A stretch of 64,000 bases of DNA from Paracoccaceae bacterium (GTDB lineage: Bacteria; Pseudomonadota; Alphaproteobacteria; Rhodobacterales; Rhodobacteraceae): assembly GCA_030148005.1 (NCBI GenBank), contig JASBUI010000018.1, forward strand, positions 1-64,000, read 5' to 3'. Position 1 is the stretch's first letter, and every line of letters begins with the position of its first letter. The notes beneath the pieces were generated by a model. That model was not told the origin of the DNA. It did not search any database and saw nothing but the letters and a program-made list of their open reading frames with translations. Both the position numbers and the translations under genes were made by a program. Below are positions 53,459 to 62,837 of the stretch, one piece after another.

Positions 53459-54436
53459 ATGATTCCCGGATTTAGCAGTCGCAAGCGTTTCTCTGATCTT
53501 ACCGAACAGGAAGTTCTGGCCTTGGCCATTTCATCCGAAGAAGACGATGCAAGCATCTATCGCAACTACGCCGAACGCCTGCGTGATGAATTTCCCGCCT
53601 CGGCGGCTGTCTTTGACGGGATGGCCAAGGAAGAGGACGAACATCGCCGCCGCCTGATTGATCTGCACAAGGAAAGGTTTGGGGATGTGATCCCCCTGAT
53701 CCGGCGCGAACATGTCGCCGGCTTCTACGCCCGGCGGCCTGTCTGGCTTATCGGAAACCTGAGCCTTGAGCGTATCCGCGCAGAGGCCGAGGCGATGGAG
53801 CGTGAGGCCGGGAACTTTTACAAGAAAGCCGCCGCGCGCACGCAAGATGCCTCTACCCGCGCGCTTCTGGGCGATCTTGCCGCCGCCGAGGCGGGCCATT
53901 CCGACAAGGCAGGCGCGCTTGAGCGTGAGCATCTGGACGATGAAACCCGCGATGCAGAGAAAACCGCCTCCGACCGCCAGTTCGTGCTGACATGGGTTCA
54001 GCCGGGTCTTGTGGGGTTGATGGACGGGTCGGTGTCGACCCTTGCCCCGATCTTTGCCACGGCCTTTGCCACGCAGGACACATGGACGACGTTTCTGGTT
54101 GCGATGGCCGCTTCGGTCGGCGCGGGCATCTCGATGGGATTTGCCGAAATGGCTTCGGACGATGGCGAGCTTTCGGGCCGCGGCTCGCCCTACAAGCGCG
54201 GGCTGTCGGCCGGCGTGATGACCACGATCGGTGGGCTTGGCCACGCCTTGCCCTACCTGATCCCGCATTTCTGGACCGCGACGATCATCGCGATGATCGT
54301 GGTCTTTATCGAACTTTGGGCAATCGCGTGGATCCAGAACCGGTTCATGGACACGCCTTTCATGCGCGCGGCATTTCAGGTCGTTCTGGGCGGCGCGCTT
54401 GTCTTTGCGGCAGGCGTGCTGATCGGTGGTGGCTAG
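53459..54436 (+). CDS. mbfA: membrane-bound ferritin-like iron exporter
   Basis: 325 residues. Residues about 12-165 form a rubrerythrin-like ferritin domain with E-rich metal sites (SSEED 25-29, KEEDEH 57-62, EREAGNFY and AEAGH). Residues about 175-325 are a VIT1-type membrane domain with about five helices (GLMDGSVSTLAPIFA). This is the domain order of MbfA, an iron and peroxide-stress exporter in Bradyrhizobium and Agrobacterium. AGGAGG precedes the ATG and an ICE box lies just upstream, matching the known Irr control. Confidence 0.93.
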   Translation: MIPGFSSRKRFSDLTEQEVLALAISSEEDDASIYRNYAERLRDEFPASAAVFDGMAKEEDEHRRRLIDLHKERFGDVIPLIRREHVAGFYARRPVWLIGNLSLERIRAEAEAMEREAGNFYKKAAARTQDASTRALLGDLAAAEAGHSDKAGALEREHLDDETRDAEKTASDRQFVLTWVQPGLVGLMDGSVSTLAPIFATAFATQDTWTTFLVAMAASVGAGISMGFAEMASDDGELSGRGSPYKRGLSAGVMTTIGGLGHALPYLIPHFWTATIIAMIVVFIELWAIAWIQNRFMDTPFMRAAFQVVLGGALVFAAGVLIGGG

Positions 54437-54469
54437 CCTTGCGGCAAGCGCCGTGCTAGGCGCTTGGCC

Positions 54470-55399
54470 ATGCTGCCCATCTTTCTGAAAACCCTTCCCT
54501 TCTTTGGCGTCATCGCGGTCGGCTACTGGGCCGGGCGCACCCGCTTTTTCACGCAGGATGCGACCGCCTATCTGACCAAGTTCGTCTTTTACTTTGCGCT
54601 TTCGGCGATGCTTTTCCGCTTTGCCGCCAACCTGTCGCTGCGCGAGGTGTTTTCGCTGAACTTCGTTCTGGCCTATTTCACGGCAACCATGACGGTCTAT
54701 CTGGTCGCAACCGGCGTCGCGATGTTGCGCCGCCTTTCGGTTGCCGAAGCTGCGGTCGAGGCGCAATGCGCTGTCATCGGCAATGTCGGCTTTCTGGGCA
54801 TTCCCATGCTGGTTCTGCTTTTGGGGCAGGACGCGGCGGGGCTGATCATGATGGTGCTTTGCGTTGATCTGATCTTTTTCGGAAGCCTGATCGTCATCCT
54901 GATCACAGGCTCACGCGGGGGCGGAATGACGCCGGGGGTTCTGAAACCTGTGGCTCTGGGCCTGATCCGCAACCCGATGATCGTCTCGATCACCCTTGGC
55001 CTGATCTGGGCTTCGCTGCAAACGCCCATCCCCGTTCCGGTCAACGAATTTCTGGACCTTCTGGGCGCGGCCGCAACGCCGGGGGCCCTGTTTGCGGTCG
55101 GTGCTTCGCTGGCCACCAAATCGGCCGAGCGGATAGAGATCGCAGGCTGGCTGTCCTTTTCCAAGCTGGTCCTGCACCCCGCCGCAGTGGCCATTGCCGC
55201 GCTGATGATCTTTGATGTCGCGCCTTACGCCGCAGGCGTGATGATTTCCGCCGCCGCCCTACCGGTTGCGGGAAATGTCTATATCATCGCCCAGCACTAT
55301 GGCGTTGCGCCCACGCGCGTGTCAGCATCGATCCTGTTTTCCACGGCCTTCAGCATCCTCACGGTTTCAGTGGTGATCGCGTGGGTCACGGGCCTGTAG
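54470..55399 (+). CDS. AEC-family transporter
   Basis: 309 residues from the ATG at 54470 (a TTG two codons earlier is in frame). Ten predicted membrane helices with the AEC fold, including GNVGFLGIPML and the second-half AAALPVAGNVYIIAQ. Family members export organic acids or auxin-like compounds. It lies 33 bases after mbfA and 19 bases before fghA, so it may be cotranscribed with both. Confidence 0.88.
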   Translation: MLPIFLKTLPFFGVIAVGYWAGRTRFFTQDATAYLTKFVFYFALSAMLFRFAANLSLREVFSLNFVLAYFTATMTVYLVATGVAMLRRLSVAEAAVEAQCAVIGNVGFLGIPMLVLLLGQDAAGLIMMVLCVDLIFFGSLIVILITGSRGGGMTPGVLKPVALGLIRNPMIVSITLGLIWASLQTPIPVPVNEFLDLLGAAATPGALFAVGASLATKSAERIEIAGWLSFSKLVLHPAAVAIAALMIFDVAPYAAGVMISAAALPVAGNVYIIAQHYGVAPTRVSASILFSTAFSILTVSVVIAWVTGL

Positions 55400-55418
55400 T
55401 TTTTAGGGAGTGTGCCGC

Positions 55419-56249
55419 ATGAAAACCCTGTCAGAGAACGCCTGTTTCGGGGGCACCCAAGGCGTCTATTCGCATCCCTCCAAGGAATGCAGCTGCGATA
55501 TGACCTTTGGCCTTTTCCTGCCGCAAGAAGCGAGCGACGGCCCCGTGCCGCTTTTGTGGTACCTGTCGGGGCTGACCTGCACGCATGAGAACGCGATGAC
55601 CAAGGCCGGGGCGCAGGCCTGGGCGGCGGAGGCGGGCATCGCCGTGGTCTTTCCCGATACGTCGCCGCGCGGCGAGGGGGTGGCGGACGATCCTGCCTAT
55701 GATCTGGGACAGGGGGCAGGCTTTTACGTTGATGCAACGCAGGCGCCGTGGCAGCCGCATTTCAGGATGTGGAGCTATCTTTCGAATGAGCTTGGCACCC
55801 TGCTGGAGCGTAACTTTGCCATCGACGCCGATCGTCAATCGATCACCGGCCATTCAATGGGCGGGCACGGCGCGCTGACGCTTGCGATGGGTCTGCCGGG
55901 GCGGTTCCGGTCTGTTTCCGCCTTCGCGCCGATCTGCAATCCCTCGGCCTCGGACTGGGGGCAAAGCCAGCTGACCGCCTATCTGGGCGCCGATCAATCC
56001 GCATGGGCCGGGCATGATGCATCCCTGATGATGCGCGATCTGGGCTTTGATGGCCCGGTGCTGATCGACACCGGCACCAAGGATCAGTTCGTCGATCTTC
56101 TGATGCCGGAAACCCTTGCGCAGGCCATGGCGGCGCGCCGCCAGACCGGCAGCTTTCGGATGCAGCCGGGGTATGATCACAGCTATTTCTTCGTCCAGAC
56201 CTTTATCGAAGAGCATATCGCCTTTCACGCAGAGGCCCTGTGGGCATGA
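55419..56249 (+). CDS. fghA: S-formylglutathione hydrolase
   Basis: 276 residues from the ATG at 55419 (AGGGAG eight bases upstream). Esterase-D-like enzyme that splits S-formylglutathione to formate and glutathione, the second step after AdhI. Nucleophile in GHSMGGHG (S146), Asp in TGTKDQFVD and His in YDHSYFF complete the triad. Cysteines in LTCTHENAM are typical. Its stop overlaps the next gene (ATGA). Confidence 0.95.
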   Translation: MKTLSENACFGGTQGVYSHPSKECSCDMTFGLFLPQEASDGPVPLLWYLSGLTCTHENAMTKAGAQAWAAEAGIAVVFPDTSPRGEGVADDPAYDLGQGAGFYVDATQAPWQPHFRMWSYLSNELGTLLERNFAIDADRQSITGHSMGGHGALTLAMGLPGRFRSVSAFAPICNPSASDWGQSQLTAYLGADQSAWAGHDASLMMRDLGFDGPVLIDTGTKDQFVDLLMPETLAQAMAARRQTGSFRMQPGYDHSYFFVQTFIEEHIAFHAEALWA

Positions 56250-56707
56250 GCGCGGTTTACGTCGATGCCGACGCCTGCCCGGTCAAGGAAGAGGCAGAGC
56301 GGGTCGCAACCCGCCACAAGCTGAAGCTTTTTATCGTCTCCAACGGCGGTTTGCGGCCCTCGCAGAACCCGCTGGTGGAAACGGTGATCGTGCCCGATGG
56401 GCCCGACATCGCCGATATGTGGATCGCCGAGAGGGCGGGGCGCGGCGATGTGGTTGTGACCGGTGACATTCCGCTGGCCGCGAAATGCGTGGCCGCCGGC
56501 GCGCGGGTGATCAAGCACAACGGCGAGGCGCTGACAGAGGCAAATATCGGCAACATCCTTGCCACGCGCGATCTGATGGCCGACATCCGCGCCGCCGATC
56601 CCTTTCGCCAGGGCGGCGGGCGCGCCTTTTCCAAATCCGACCGCTCGCGGTTCCTTGAAGGGCTTGAACGGATGGTGCGCGCGGCGCTTTCCGAAACCGG
56701 GGCATAG
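56246..56707 (+). CDS. YaiI/YqxD family protein (DUF188)
   Basis: 153 residues from the ATG at 56246, overlapping the fghA stop. PIN-like fold with [13 protein letters not shown] at the start and [12 protein letters not shown] in the middle, as in the YaiI family. Function unknown, possibly a nuclease. Coupled to fghA by the overlap only. Confidence 0.9.
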   Translation: MSAVYVDADACPVKEEAERVATRHKLKLFIVSNGGLRPSQNPLVETVIVPDGPDIADMWIAERAGRGDVVVTGDIPLAAKCVAAGARVIKHNGEALTEANIGNILATRDLMADIRAADPFRQGGGRAFSKSDRSRFLEGLERMVRAALSETGA

Positions 56708-56795
56708 GCCGCGCCTTACCAAAAAAGCTTGGCACATGGGTTTCTTGGGCCGCCCGCACAGTCTAGATGTGAAATGTAACCCCGGGAGTTTTCCA

Positions 56796-57419
56796 ATGCC
56801 GATCAAGGCGGTAGTTTTTGATATCGGGAACGTTCTGATCGAGTGGCAGCCCGAGCGGTTCTATGACGCACAGATCGGCCGCACCCGCCGCGTGGAGATG
56901 TTCGCCGCCGTTGATCTGCACGGGATGAATGACCGCGTGGACCGCGGCGAGGACTTTCGCGAAACGATCTACCAGACCGCAGAAGAGTATCCCGGCTTTC
57001 GCTCTGAAATTCGCATGTGGCACGACCGATGGGTCGAAATGGCCCGCCCCGAGATACCCCATTCGGTCAAGCTTTTGCGCGCGCTCCGGGCCCGAAAAGT
57101 GCCGGTTTTTGCGCTGACGAACTTTGGTGTGGGCACCTTTGAGGCCGCGCAAAGGGTCTATCCCTTCCTGTCAGAGTTCGACCGCAGCTACGTGTCGGGC
57201 CACATGCAAGTAATCAAGCCCGACGCGGAAATCTATGCCATGGTCGAAGATGACTGCGGCCTGCCGCCCGAGACGCTGATCTTTGCCGATGACCGGGCCG
57301 AGAATATCGCCGCTGCCGCCGCGCGCGGCTGGCAGACCCATCTTTTCGACGGGCCCGAAGGCTGGGCCAGACGCTTGACGCAAGAGCGACTTTTGACACC
57401 ACAGGAGGCAATGCCATGA
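56796..57419 (+). CDS. HAD-superfamily hydrolase (YihX-like)
   Basis: 207 residues from the ATG at 56796 (GGGAG eight bases upstream). HAD motif I reads VVFDIGNVL, motif II FALTNFG, and motifs III/IV VIKPDAEIY and FADDRAEN. The motif-I residue after DIGN is an Asn in place of the second Asp, as in the YihX/haloacid-dehalogenase-like branch. The stop overlaps the next start. Substrate unknown, probably a sugar phosphate. Confidence 0.9.
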   Translation: MPIKAVVFDIGNVLIEWQPERFYDAQIGRTRRVEMFAAVDLHGMNDRVDRGEDFRETIYQTAEEYPGFRSEIRMWHDRWVEMARPEIPHSVKLLRALRARKVPVFALTNFGVGTFEAAQRVYPFLSEFDRSYVSGHMQVIKPDAEIYAMVEDDCGLPPETLIFADDRAENIAAAAARGWQTHLFDGPEGWARRLTQERLLTPQEAMP

Positions 57420-58333
57420 TCGAGATCATCGGACAGGACGCGGATGGGCTTTTGGACTGGACGGACCTGACGCAGGCCATCGAGGACGGGCACAAGCACG
57501 CCAAGGCCCAGATCAAGGACACCTTCATGTACCGCGGCAAGGACACGCTTTTGTCGCGCGCGGCGTGGGTTGACGGGGTCGGCATGGCGGTGAAATCGGC
57601 CACGGTCTTTCCCGGCAACGCCGCGCTGGAGCTTCCGACCGTTAACGGCGCGGTATCGCTGTTCGCGGACTTTGACGGCGCGCTTGAGGCGGTTCTGGAT
57701 TTCCATCTGGTCACCAAGTGGAAGACCGCAGGCGACAGCCTTTTGGCGGCGACCAAACTGGCCCGGATGGACAGCGAGGTCATTTTGATCATCGGCGCCG
57801 GCACCGTGGCCAGATCGCTGCGCGAGGCCTATGGCGCGGTCTTTCCTCAGGCAAGGTTCGAGATATGGAACCGCGCCATCGCCCGCGCCGAGGAACTGGC
57901 CGAAGACGACCCCCGGATGGAGGTCGCCTCAAACCTTGAGGCCGCCGTGCGCAAGGCCGATATCATCACTTCGGCCACATCGTCGTCCAAGCCGGTCCTG
58001 AAGGGCAAATGGCTTCGTCCCGGCCAGCATATTGACCTGATCGGCGCCTTTCGCCCCGACATGCGCGAGGCCGATGACGAGGCGCTGAAAAGGGCCCGTA
58101 TATTCGTCGACAACCGGGAAACCACGATCGACCATATTGGCGAGTTGAAAGCACCGATAGAGGCGGGCGTCATCACCCGCGATGACATTCTGGGCGACTT
58201 CTATGATCTGGAAAAACCGGTCTTTGGCCGCCAATCGGACGATGACATCACCCTCTTCAAGAACGGCGGCGGCGCCCATCTGGACTTGATGACGGCGCGC
58301 TATATCCTTGATGTCTGGCGCGAACATCAGTGA
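57416..58333 (+). CDS. ornithine cyclodeaminase/mu-crystallin family protein
   Basis: 305 residues with ATG overlapping the HAD stop. Rossmann motif LIIGAGTVARSLREAYG and the family blocks GMAVKSATVFPGN and DLIGAFRPDMREAD. Enzymes of this family are ornithine cyclodeaminases, L-alanine dehydrogenases or delta-1-pyrroline-2-carboxylate reductases. The sequence alone does not choose. Part of a plus-strand unit with the HAD gene and zapE. Confidence 0.88.
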   Translation: MIEIIGQDADGLLDWTDLTQAIEDGHKHAKAQIKDTFMYRGKDTLLSRAAWVDGVGMAVKSATVFPGNAALELPTVNGAVSLFADFDGALEAVLDFHLVTKWKTAGDSLLAATKLARMDSEVILIIGAGTVARSLREAYGAVFPQARFEIWNRAIARAEELAEDDPRMEVASNLEAAVRKADIITSATSSSKPVLKGKWLRPGQHIDLIGAFRPDMREADDEALKRARIFVDNRETTIDHIGELKAPIEAGVITRDDILGDFYDLEKPVFGRQSDDDITLFKNGGGAHLDLMTARYILDVWREHQ

Positions 58334-58367
58334 CCGGGGCCGGCCTTTGACCAAACCGCTTTCAGCC

Positions 58368-59438
58368 ATGGGCGTCAGTCAGCTTTATGCGGCGCGCGTC
58401 GCCGAGGGCGCGCTGCACCGCGACCCGGTTCAAGAGGCCGCGCTGGCCCCGCTGGAGCGTGTGCGCCGCGACCTTGAAGAACCTGCCGCCAAGGGGCTTT
58501 TGAAACGGTTCTCGGCGCCCCGGCCGGTTCGCGGGCTTTACCTTTGGGGCGGGGTCGGGCGCGGCAAGTCCATGTTGATGGACATGTTCGCCGAAACCGT
58601 CACCGTTCCGGCCCGCCGGGTCCATTTTCATGCCTTCATGCAAGAGGTTCACGCCGGGCTGAACCTTGCCCGCAAGAAGGGCGCTGAGGATGCGATTGTC
58701 CCGGTTGCCGATGACATCATATCGCAGGTTCGCCTGCTGGCTTTTGACGAGATGCAGATCACCGATATCGCCGATGCGATGATCGTCGGCCGCCTGTTCG
58801 AACGTCTCTTCGCGGCGGGGGTCTGCATTGTCACCACATCCAACCGCCACCCCGATGACCTTTATAAGGACGGGCTTAACCGCCAGCTTTTCCTGCCCTT
58901 CATCGAGCTTGTGAAAGAGCGGATGGAAGTGTTCGAACTGGCATCCGACACTGACTATCGCCAGAACCGTCTGGCAAGCCAGCCAACCTATTTCACCCCC
59001 ATCAATGCCGAGGCGCGCGCGGCCATTCAAAGCGTCTGGGCCGATCTGACGGGCGGCGACACCGAAGAGCTTGTGCTAAGCGTCAACGGCCGCAAGGTTG
59101 TCCTGCCCGCCTATCGAAACGGGATCGGGCGCGCCAGTTTCTATGAGCTTTGCGCTAAGCCATTGGGCGCGGCGGACTACCTTGCCATCGCCGATGCGGT
59201 CAAGGTTTTGGTCGTCGACAACATCCCCTGTCTCTCACGCTCGAACTTTAACGAGGCGAAGCGTTTCGTCCTGCTTGTCGATGCCCTTTACGAGGCGCGC
59301 GTCAAACTGATTGCCAGCGCCGAGGCCGTGCCCGAGATGCTGTATCTTGAAGGCGAGGGCACGTTCGAGTTTGAAAGAACCGCAAGCCGTCTGCGCGAGA
59401 TGCAAAGCGAAAGCTGGACCGGCGCGCGCGGCGCCTAA
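58368..59438 (+). CDS. zapE: cell division protein ZapE (AFG1-family ATPase)
   Basis: 356 residues from the ATG at 58368; a TTG at 58347 is an alternative. AAA-like ATPase with Walker A GGVGRGKSM and Walker B LLAFDEMQ, and family blocks HFHAFMQEVH and TTSNRHPDDLYKDGLNR. In E. coli it acts on the FtsZ ring under stress; the family is also linked to quality control of respiratory proteins. Its stop overlaps the folC stop by four bases (convergent). Confidence 0.92.
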   Translation: MGVSQLYAARVAEGALHRDPVQEAALAPLERVRRDLEEPAAKGLLKRFSAPRPVRGLYLWGGVGRGKSMLMDMFAETVTVPARRVHFHAFMQEVHAGLNLARKKGAEDAIVPVADDIISQVRLLAFDEMQITDIADAMIVGRLFERLFAAGVCIVTTSNRHPDDLYKDGLNRQLFLPFIELVKERMEVFELASDTDYRQNRLASQPTYFTPINAEARAAIQSVWADLTGGDTEELVLSVNGRKVVLPAYRNGIGRASFYELCAKPLGAADYLAIADAVKVLVVDNIPCLSRSNFNEAKRFVLLVDALYEARVKLIASAEAVPEMLYLEGEGTFEFERTASRLREMQSESWTGARGA

Positions 59439-60691
59439 CCGTTCTCGCGCAGGACATTTCCCGCCAGATAAAGTGAGCCGCAGATCAATAGGCGCGCATC
59501 CTGTGGCAGCGCGGAAACCGCCGCCTGAACCGATGGCGCCGTGCTGGCGCGTAGCCCGGCTCGCGTTGCGGCAGCGGCGGTCTGATCGGCGCTCAGCGTT
59601 GCCGCCTCGCCGGGGATCGACACGGCCGTCAGGCTGTCGGCGACCTTTGCCAGCGGTGCCATATAACCCGCGATATCCTTGGTGTTCAGCATCCCGCAGA
59701 TCAGGTGCAGGGGGCGCTTTGGAAGCTGGCGCAGTACCTCGGCCAATGCGATGCCGGCGGCCGGGTTGTGCCCGCCGTCAAGCCAAAGCTCGGCCCCGGT
59801 TGAGGCCACCAGCGGCCCGGTTTTCAGCCGCTGCATGCGCGCAGGCCAGACCGCATCGGTCATCGCCGCGTCAGGATCACCGGCTTTAAGGGTGCGCAGG
59901 GTTGCAAGGGCAATGCCCGCATTGTCGATCTGATGCGCGCCCAAAAGCACGGGCATCGGCAGATCCAGAAGCCCGGTTTCATCCTGAAAGACCAGCCGTC
60001 CGCGTTCCTGCCAGACGTGCCAGTGCTGGCCATGGGCAACAAGCGGCGCGCCAAGCTTTTCGGCGCGCGCCTCTATCACGTCCATGGCCGCCTCTTCCTG
60101 ACGCCCGACGATGCAGGGCACGCCGCGCTTGATAATACCGGCCTTTTCGCCCGCGATCAGTGCCAGCGTGTCGCCAAGGTATTGCTGATGATCAATCGAC
60201 ACCGGTGTGATCACCGTCGCCGCCGGGCGATCGACGACATTGGTGGCATCCAGCCGCCCGCCCAGCCCAACCTCTAGCAGGGTGAAATCGGCCGGCGTGC
60301 GGGCAAAGGCCAGAATGGCGGCAACGGTCGTGATCTCGAAATAGGTGATTTCCTGATGCTGGTTCGCCTCCCAGCATTCATCCAGCACCTGCATCAGGTC
60401 CGGTTCTGATATCAGCGCGCCAGCCACGCGAATGCGTTCGTGAAAGCGCGCAAGATGCGGCGAGGTATAGGCATGGGCGGTCAGCCCGGCGCCTTCAAGC
60501 CCCGCGCGGATCATCGCAAGGGTCGAGCCCTTGCCGTTGGTTCCGGCGATATGGATGACCGGCGGCAGGTCTTTCTGCGGGTTCCCAAGGGTCTCTAGCA
60601 CGCGCCAAACGCGGTCCAGCACAAGGTCCATGACCTTGGGGTGAAGGGACATCATCCTTTCAAGGATGACATCGCTGCCCGCTTTGTTCAC
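59435..60691 (-). CDS. folC: folylpolyglutamate/dihydrofolate synthase
   Basis: 418 residues. GTG start at 60691 overlapping the accD stop (GTGA), with AAGGCG upstream inside accD; an ATG at 60655 is the alternative. P-loop [11 protein letters not shown] and the FolC/Mur ligase blocks [14 protein letters not shown] and VTPVSIDH. It adds glutamate to dihydropteroate and folate. The accD-folC order is conserved in many bacteria. Confidence 0.95.
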   Translation of the reverse strand: MNKAGSDVILERMMSLHPKVMDLVLDRVWRVLETLGNPQKDLPPVIHIAGTNGKGSTLAMIRAGLEGAGLTAHAYTSPHLARFHERIRVAGALISEPDLMQVLDECWEANQHQEITYFEITTVAAILAFARTPADFTLLEVGLGGRLDATNVVDRPAATVITPVSIDHQQYLGDTLALIAGEKAGIIKRGVPCIVGRQEEAAMDVIEARAEKLGAPLVAHGQHWHVWQERGRLVFQDETGLLDLPMPVLLGAHQIDNAGIALATLRTLKAGDPDAAMTDAVWPARMQRLKTGPLVASTGAELWLDGGHNPAAGIALAEVLRQLPKRPLHLICGMLNTKDIAGYMAPLAKVADSLTAVSIPGEAATLSADQTAAAATRAGLRASTAPSVQAAVSALPQDARLLICGSLYLAGNVLRENG

Positions 60692-61671
60692 TTGTCGCCT
60701 TTGCCGGACTTGCCGGTGTCCTTGGCCTCTGGCGCGGCGTCTTTGCCCGCTTTCGGCGCCTTTGCGGCCTTGCCATCACCTTCCGATGCGTCGGGTGCGG
60801 GAAGGTCCCCGGCGATGGGCGGTGTTTCACCAAGCAGCATCCGGGTGATGCGGATCAGCTCTTCGCGCATCTGGCGCCGGTCGGTGACCCGGTCCAGCAT
60901 TCCGTGATCCAGAAGATACTCGGCGCGCTGGAACCCATCGGGAAGCTTTTCGCGAATCGTCTGTTCGATCACCCGCGGGCCGGCAAAGCAGATAAGCGCG
61001 TTCGGCTCGGCGATATGAATATCCCCCAGCATCGCGTAGGACGCGGTGACCCCGCCCGTGGTGGGATGCGTCAGAACGACGATATAGGGCAGGCCCGCCT
61101 CTTTGAGCATCTGCACCGCAACGGTCGTGCGCGGCATCTGCATCAGGGCAAGGATACCTTCCTGCATGCGCGCCCCGCCAGCGGCGGCAAAAAGGATCAG
61201 CGGGCGCTTAAGTTCGACCGCGCGCTGCGCCGCCGCGATGATCGCGTTGCCGACATACATGCTCATCGAGCCGCCCATGAACGAAAAGTCCTGCGCCGCC
61301 GCAACGATCGGGGTGCGCCCGATCTCGCCTTGGGCAACCAGCATCGCCTCGGCCTCGCCGGTGGCTTTCTGGGCCGCTTTCATCCGGTCGGGATAGCGTT
61401 TCTGATCGCGGAAATGCAGCGGATCGGCGATGGGTTCAGGGACCGAAACCTCGGTAAAGATACCGCCGTCGAAGACCGAGGCAAACCGCTCTCGCGGAGA
61501 GATGCCCATGTGGTGATCGCAGTTGGGACAGACGTAAAGATTGTCCTTCAGCTCTCGGTGGAAAAGCATGGTTCCGCACTCTGGGCACTTGGTCCAGAGG
61601 TTTTCGGGCACTTCCCGGCGAGAGAAGAGTGAGTTGATTTTCGGTCGGACGTAGTTGGAGATCCAGTTCAT
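60688..61671 (-). CDS. accD: acetyl-CoA carboxylase carboxyltransferase subunit beta
   Basis: 327 residues from the ATG at 61671 (family N-terminus [12 protein letters not shown]); the open frame continues to 61731. Zinc ribbon C29, C32, C48 and C51 (CPECG, CPNCD), then the carboxyltransferase core with [10 protein letters not shown] and [19 protein letters not shown] Lys/Ala-rich tail of about 40 residues follows. First committed step of fatty-acid synthesis. Cotranscribed with folC. Confidence 0.96.
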   Translation of the reverse strand: MNWISNYVRPKINSLFSRREVPENLWTKCPECGTMLFHRELKDNLYVCPNCDHHMGISPRERFASVFDGGIFTEVSVPEPIADPLHFRDQKRYPDRMKAAQKATGEAEAMLVAQGEIGRTPIVAAAQDFSFMGGSMSMYVGNAIIAAAQRAVELKRPLILFAAAGGARMQEGILALMQMPRTTVAVQMLKEAGLPYIVVLTHPTTGGVTASYAMLGDIHIAEPNALICFAGPRVIEQTIREKLPDGFQRAEYLLDHGMLDRVTDRRQMREELIRITRMLLGETPPIAGDLPAPDASEGDGKAAKAPKAGKDAAPEAKDTGKSGKGDK

Positions 61672-61800
61672 CGATTGGCCGGTCCCTTGTTTGGCTCGCC
61701 CGGAGATATGCCGGTGTCTGGCAAAATGCAATCTCTGAGCAGGAGATTACATTCCGAAATGAAGGCGCCAAGACGGTGGGCGATGGGTTTCGCCTTCGGC

Positions 61801-61824
61801 GAGGATATTTGGGCCACAAAGAAA
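61801..61824. repeat. Intergenic repeat element, copy C
   Basis: GAGGATATTTGGGCCACAAA followed by GAAA, matching copy A at 26320 in 19 of 24 positions. A small CGCC-TTC-GGCG hairpin (61791-61801) adjoins it. It lies just beyond the CPBP gene stop. Confidence 0.45.
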
Positions 61825-61825
61825 G

Positions 61826-62710
61826 TCAGCGGCGCAAGACGCGTCTGCAGACAAGCCAGGCGATGCCCATCATCGCGATATCCGTCAGGATCAGGACTTG
61901 CGGCAGGCTGGGATCATTGGCGTTGTAGGGCGTCACGTAAAGCGAAAGGCCGGTGATCGTGCCATCGGTGGCAAGAAGCAGGATGGCAAGGCAATTGTTG
62001 GCAAAGTGAAACCCCCAAGAGGCGCCGAGGCTGCCGGTGCGGGCGGTCAGGTCGGCGGCGATCAGGGCAAAAAGCGTGGCGGTGCCGACGATGGCCCATG
62101 TGTTCGGGCCCATGTTCGTGGGATCAAAGTGCAGCATGCCGAACAGAAGGCTGGGCACCAGCATCCATGCAATGGGCGAGGCAAAGCGCGCGGCGAGCTG
62201 TTGCTGAAGGTAGCCGCGAAAGGCCAATTCCTCGGCGCCGGTTTGAACCAGAACACCCAGAAGCGCGATCGGCAGGAAGCTAAGCCAGAGTGAATAGTCG
62301 AGGTTCATCAGCGCATCATAGCTTTGCGACCATGCAACGAGCGAAAGGCCGTAGAGAAGAAAGACGATGCCAGCGGCCGTGACAAAGTCGCGCAGAAGGC
62401 GGGGAACCGGCCCGAAAAGCGTCTGCGCCCTGCGCCGCAGCAACAGGCGCGTGGCGGCGATAAATCCAAGGCCCAGCGCCGTAAAGGAATAGAGCATCAA
62501 AAGGGCGCCGGTGGGCGTTGATGCCGACTGCATTCTTTCGAACCATGCGACCGCGCTATCTGCGCCAACTATAAGGCGAATAACGCTCATCAGTGCCAGT
62601 ACGCCAAGCACAAAGACCACGCAGGCAAGAAGAACGCCAAGCAGGGTGCGCCATAGCTGAGGGTGCGCCTTTGCAGGCTCGATGAATTCGTCAAAACGGG
62701 TGGCGGACAT
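61826..62710 (-). CDS. CPBP-family intramembrane glutamic endopeptidase
   Basis: 294 residues from the ATG at 62710 (AAGGGG upstream). Seven or eight membrane helices. The CPBP (Abi/Rce1) motifs are present: EELAFRG (EExxxR), FGMLHFD and HFANN. This family covers prenyl-protein and bacteriocin-immunity-type proteases. Divergent from ilvD. Specific substrate unknown. Confidence 0.88.
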   Translation of the reverse strand: MSATRFDEFIEPAKAHPQLWRTLLGVLLACVVFVLGVLALMSVIRLIVGADSAVAWFERMQSASTPTGALLMLYSFTALGLGFIAATRLLLRRRAQTLFGPVPRLLRDFVTAAGIVFLLYGLSLVAWSQSYDALMNLDYSLWLSFLPIALLGVLVQTGAEELAFRGYLQQQLAARFASPIAWMLVPSLLFGMLHFDPTNMGPNTWAIVGTATLFALIAADLTARTGSLGASWGFHFANNCLAILLLATDGTITGLSLYVTPYNANDPSLPQVLILTDIAMMGIAWLVCRRVLRR

Positions 62711-62837
62711 GCCCCTTGTCCCTTCTGCTCTGGCTTTTTCTTTTAAGGCTACCCTTCCGGGGCCTTCAGGGCAATCGCGCTTGTGGAAAATCGCTGGTTC
62801 TTTTATTCGGACACAAGCCAGATTGAGGGAGGCCCCG

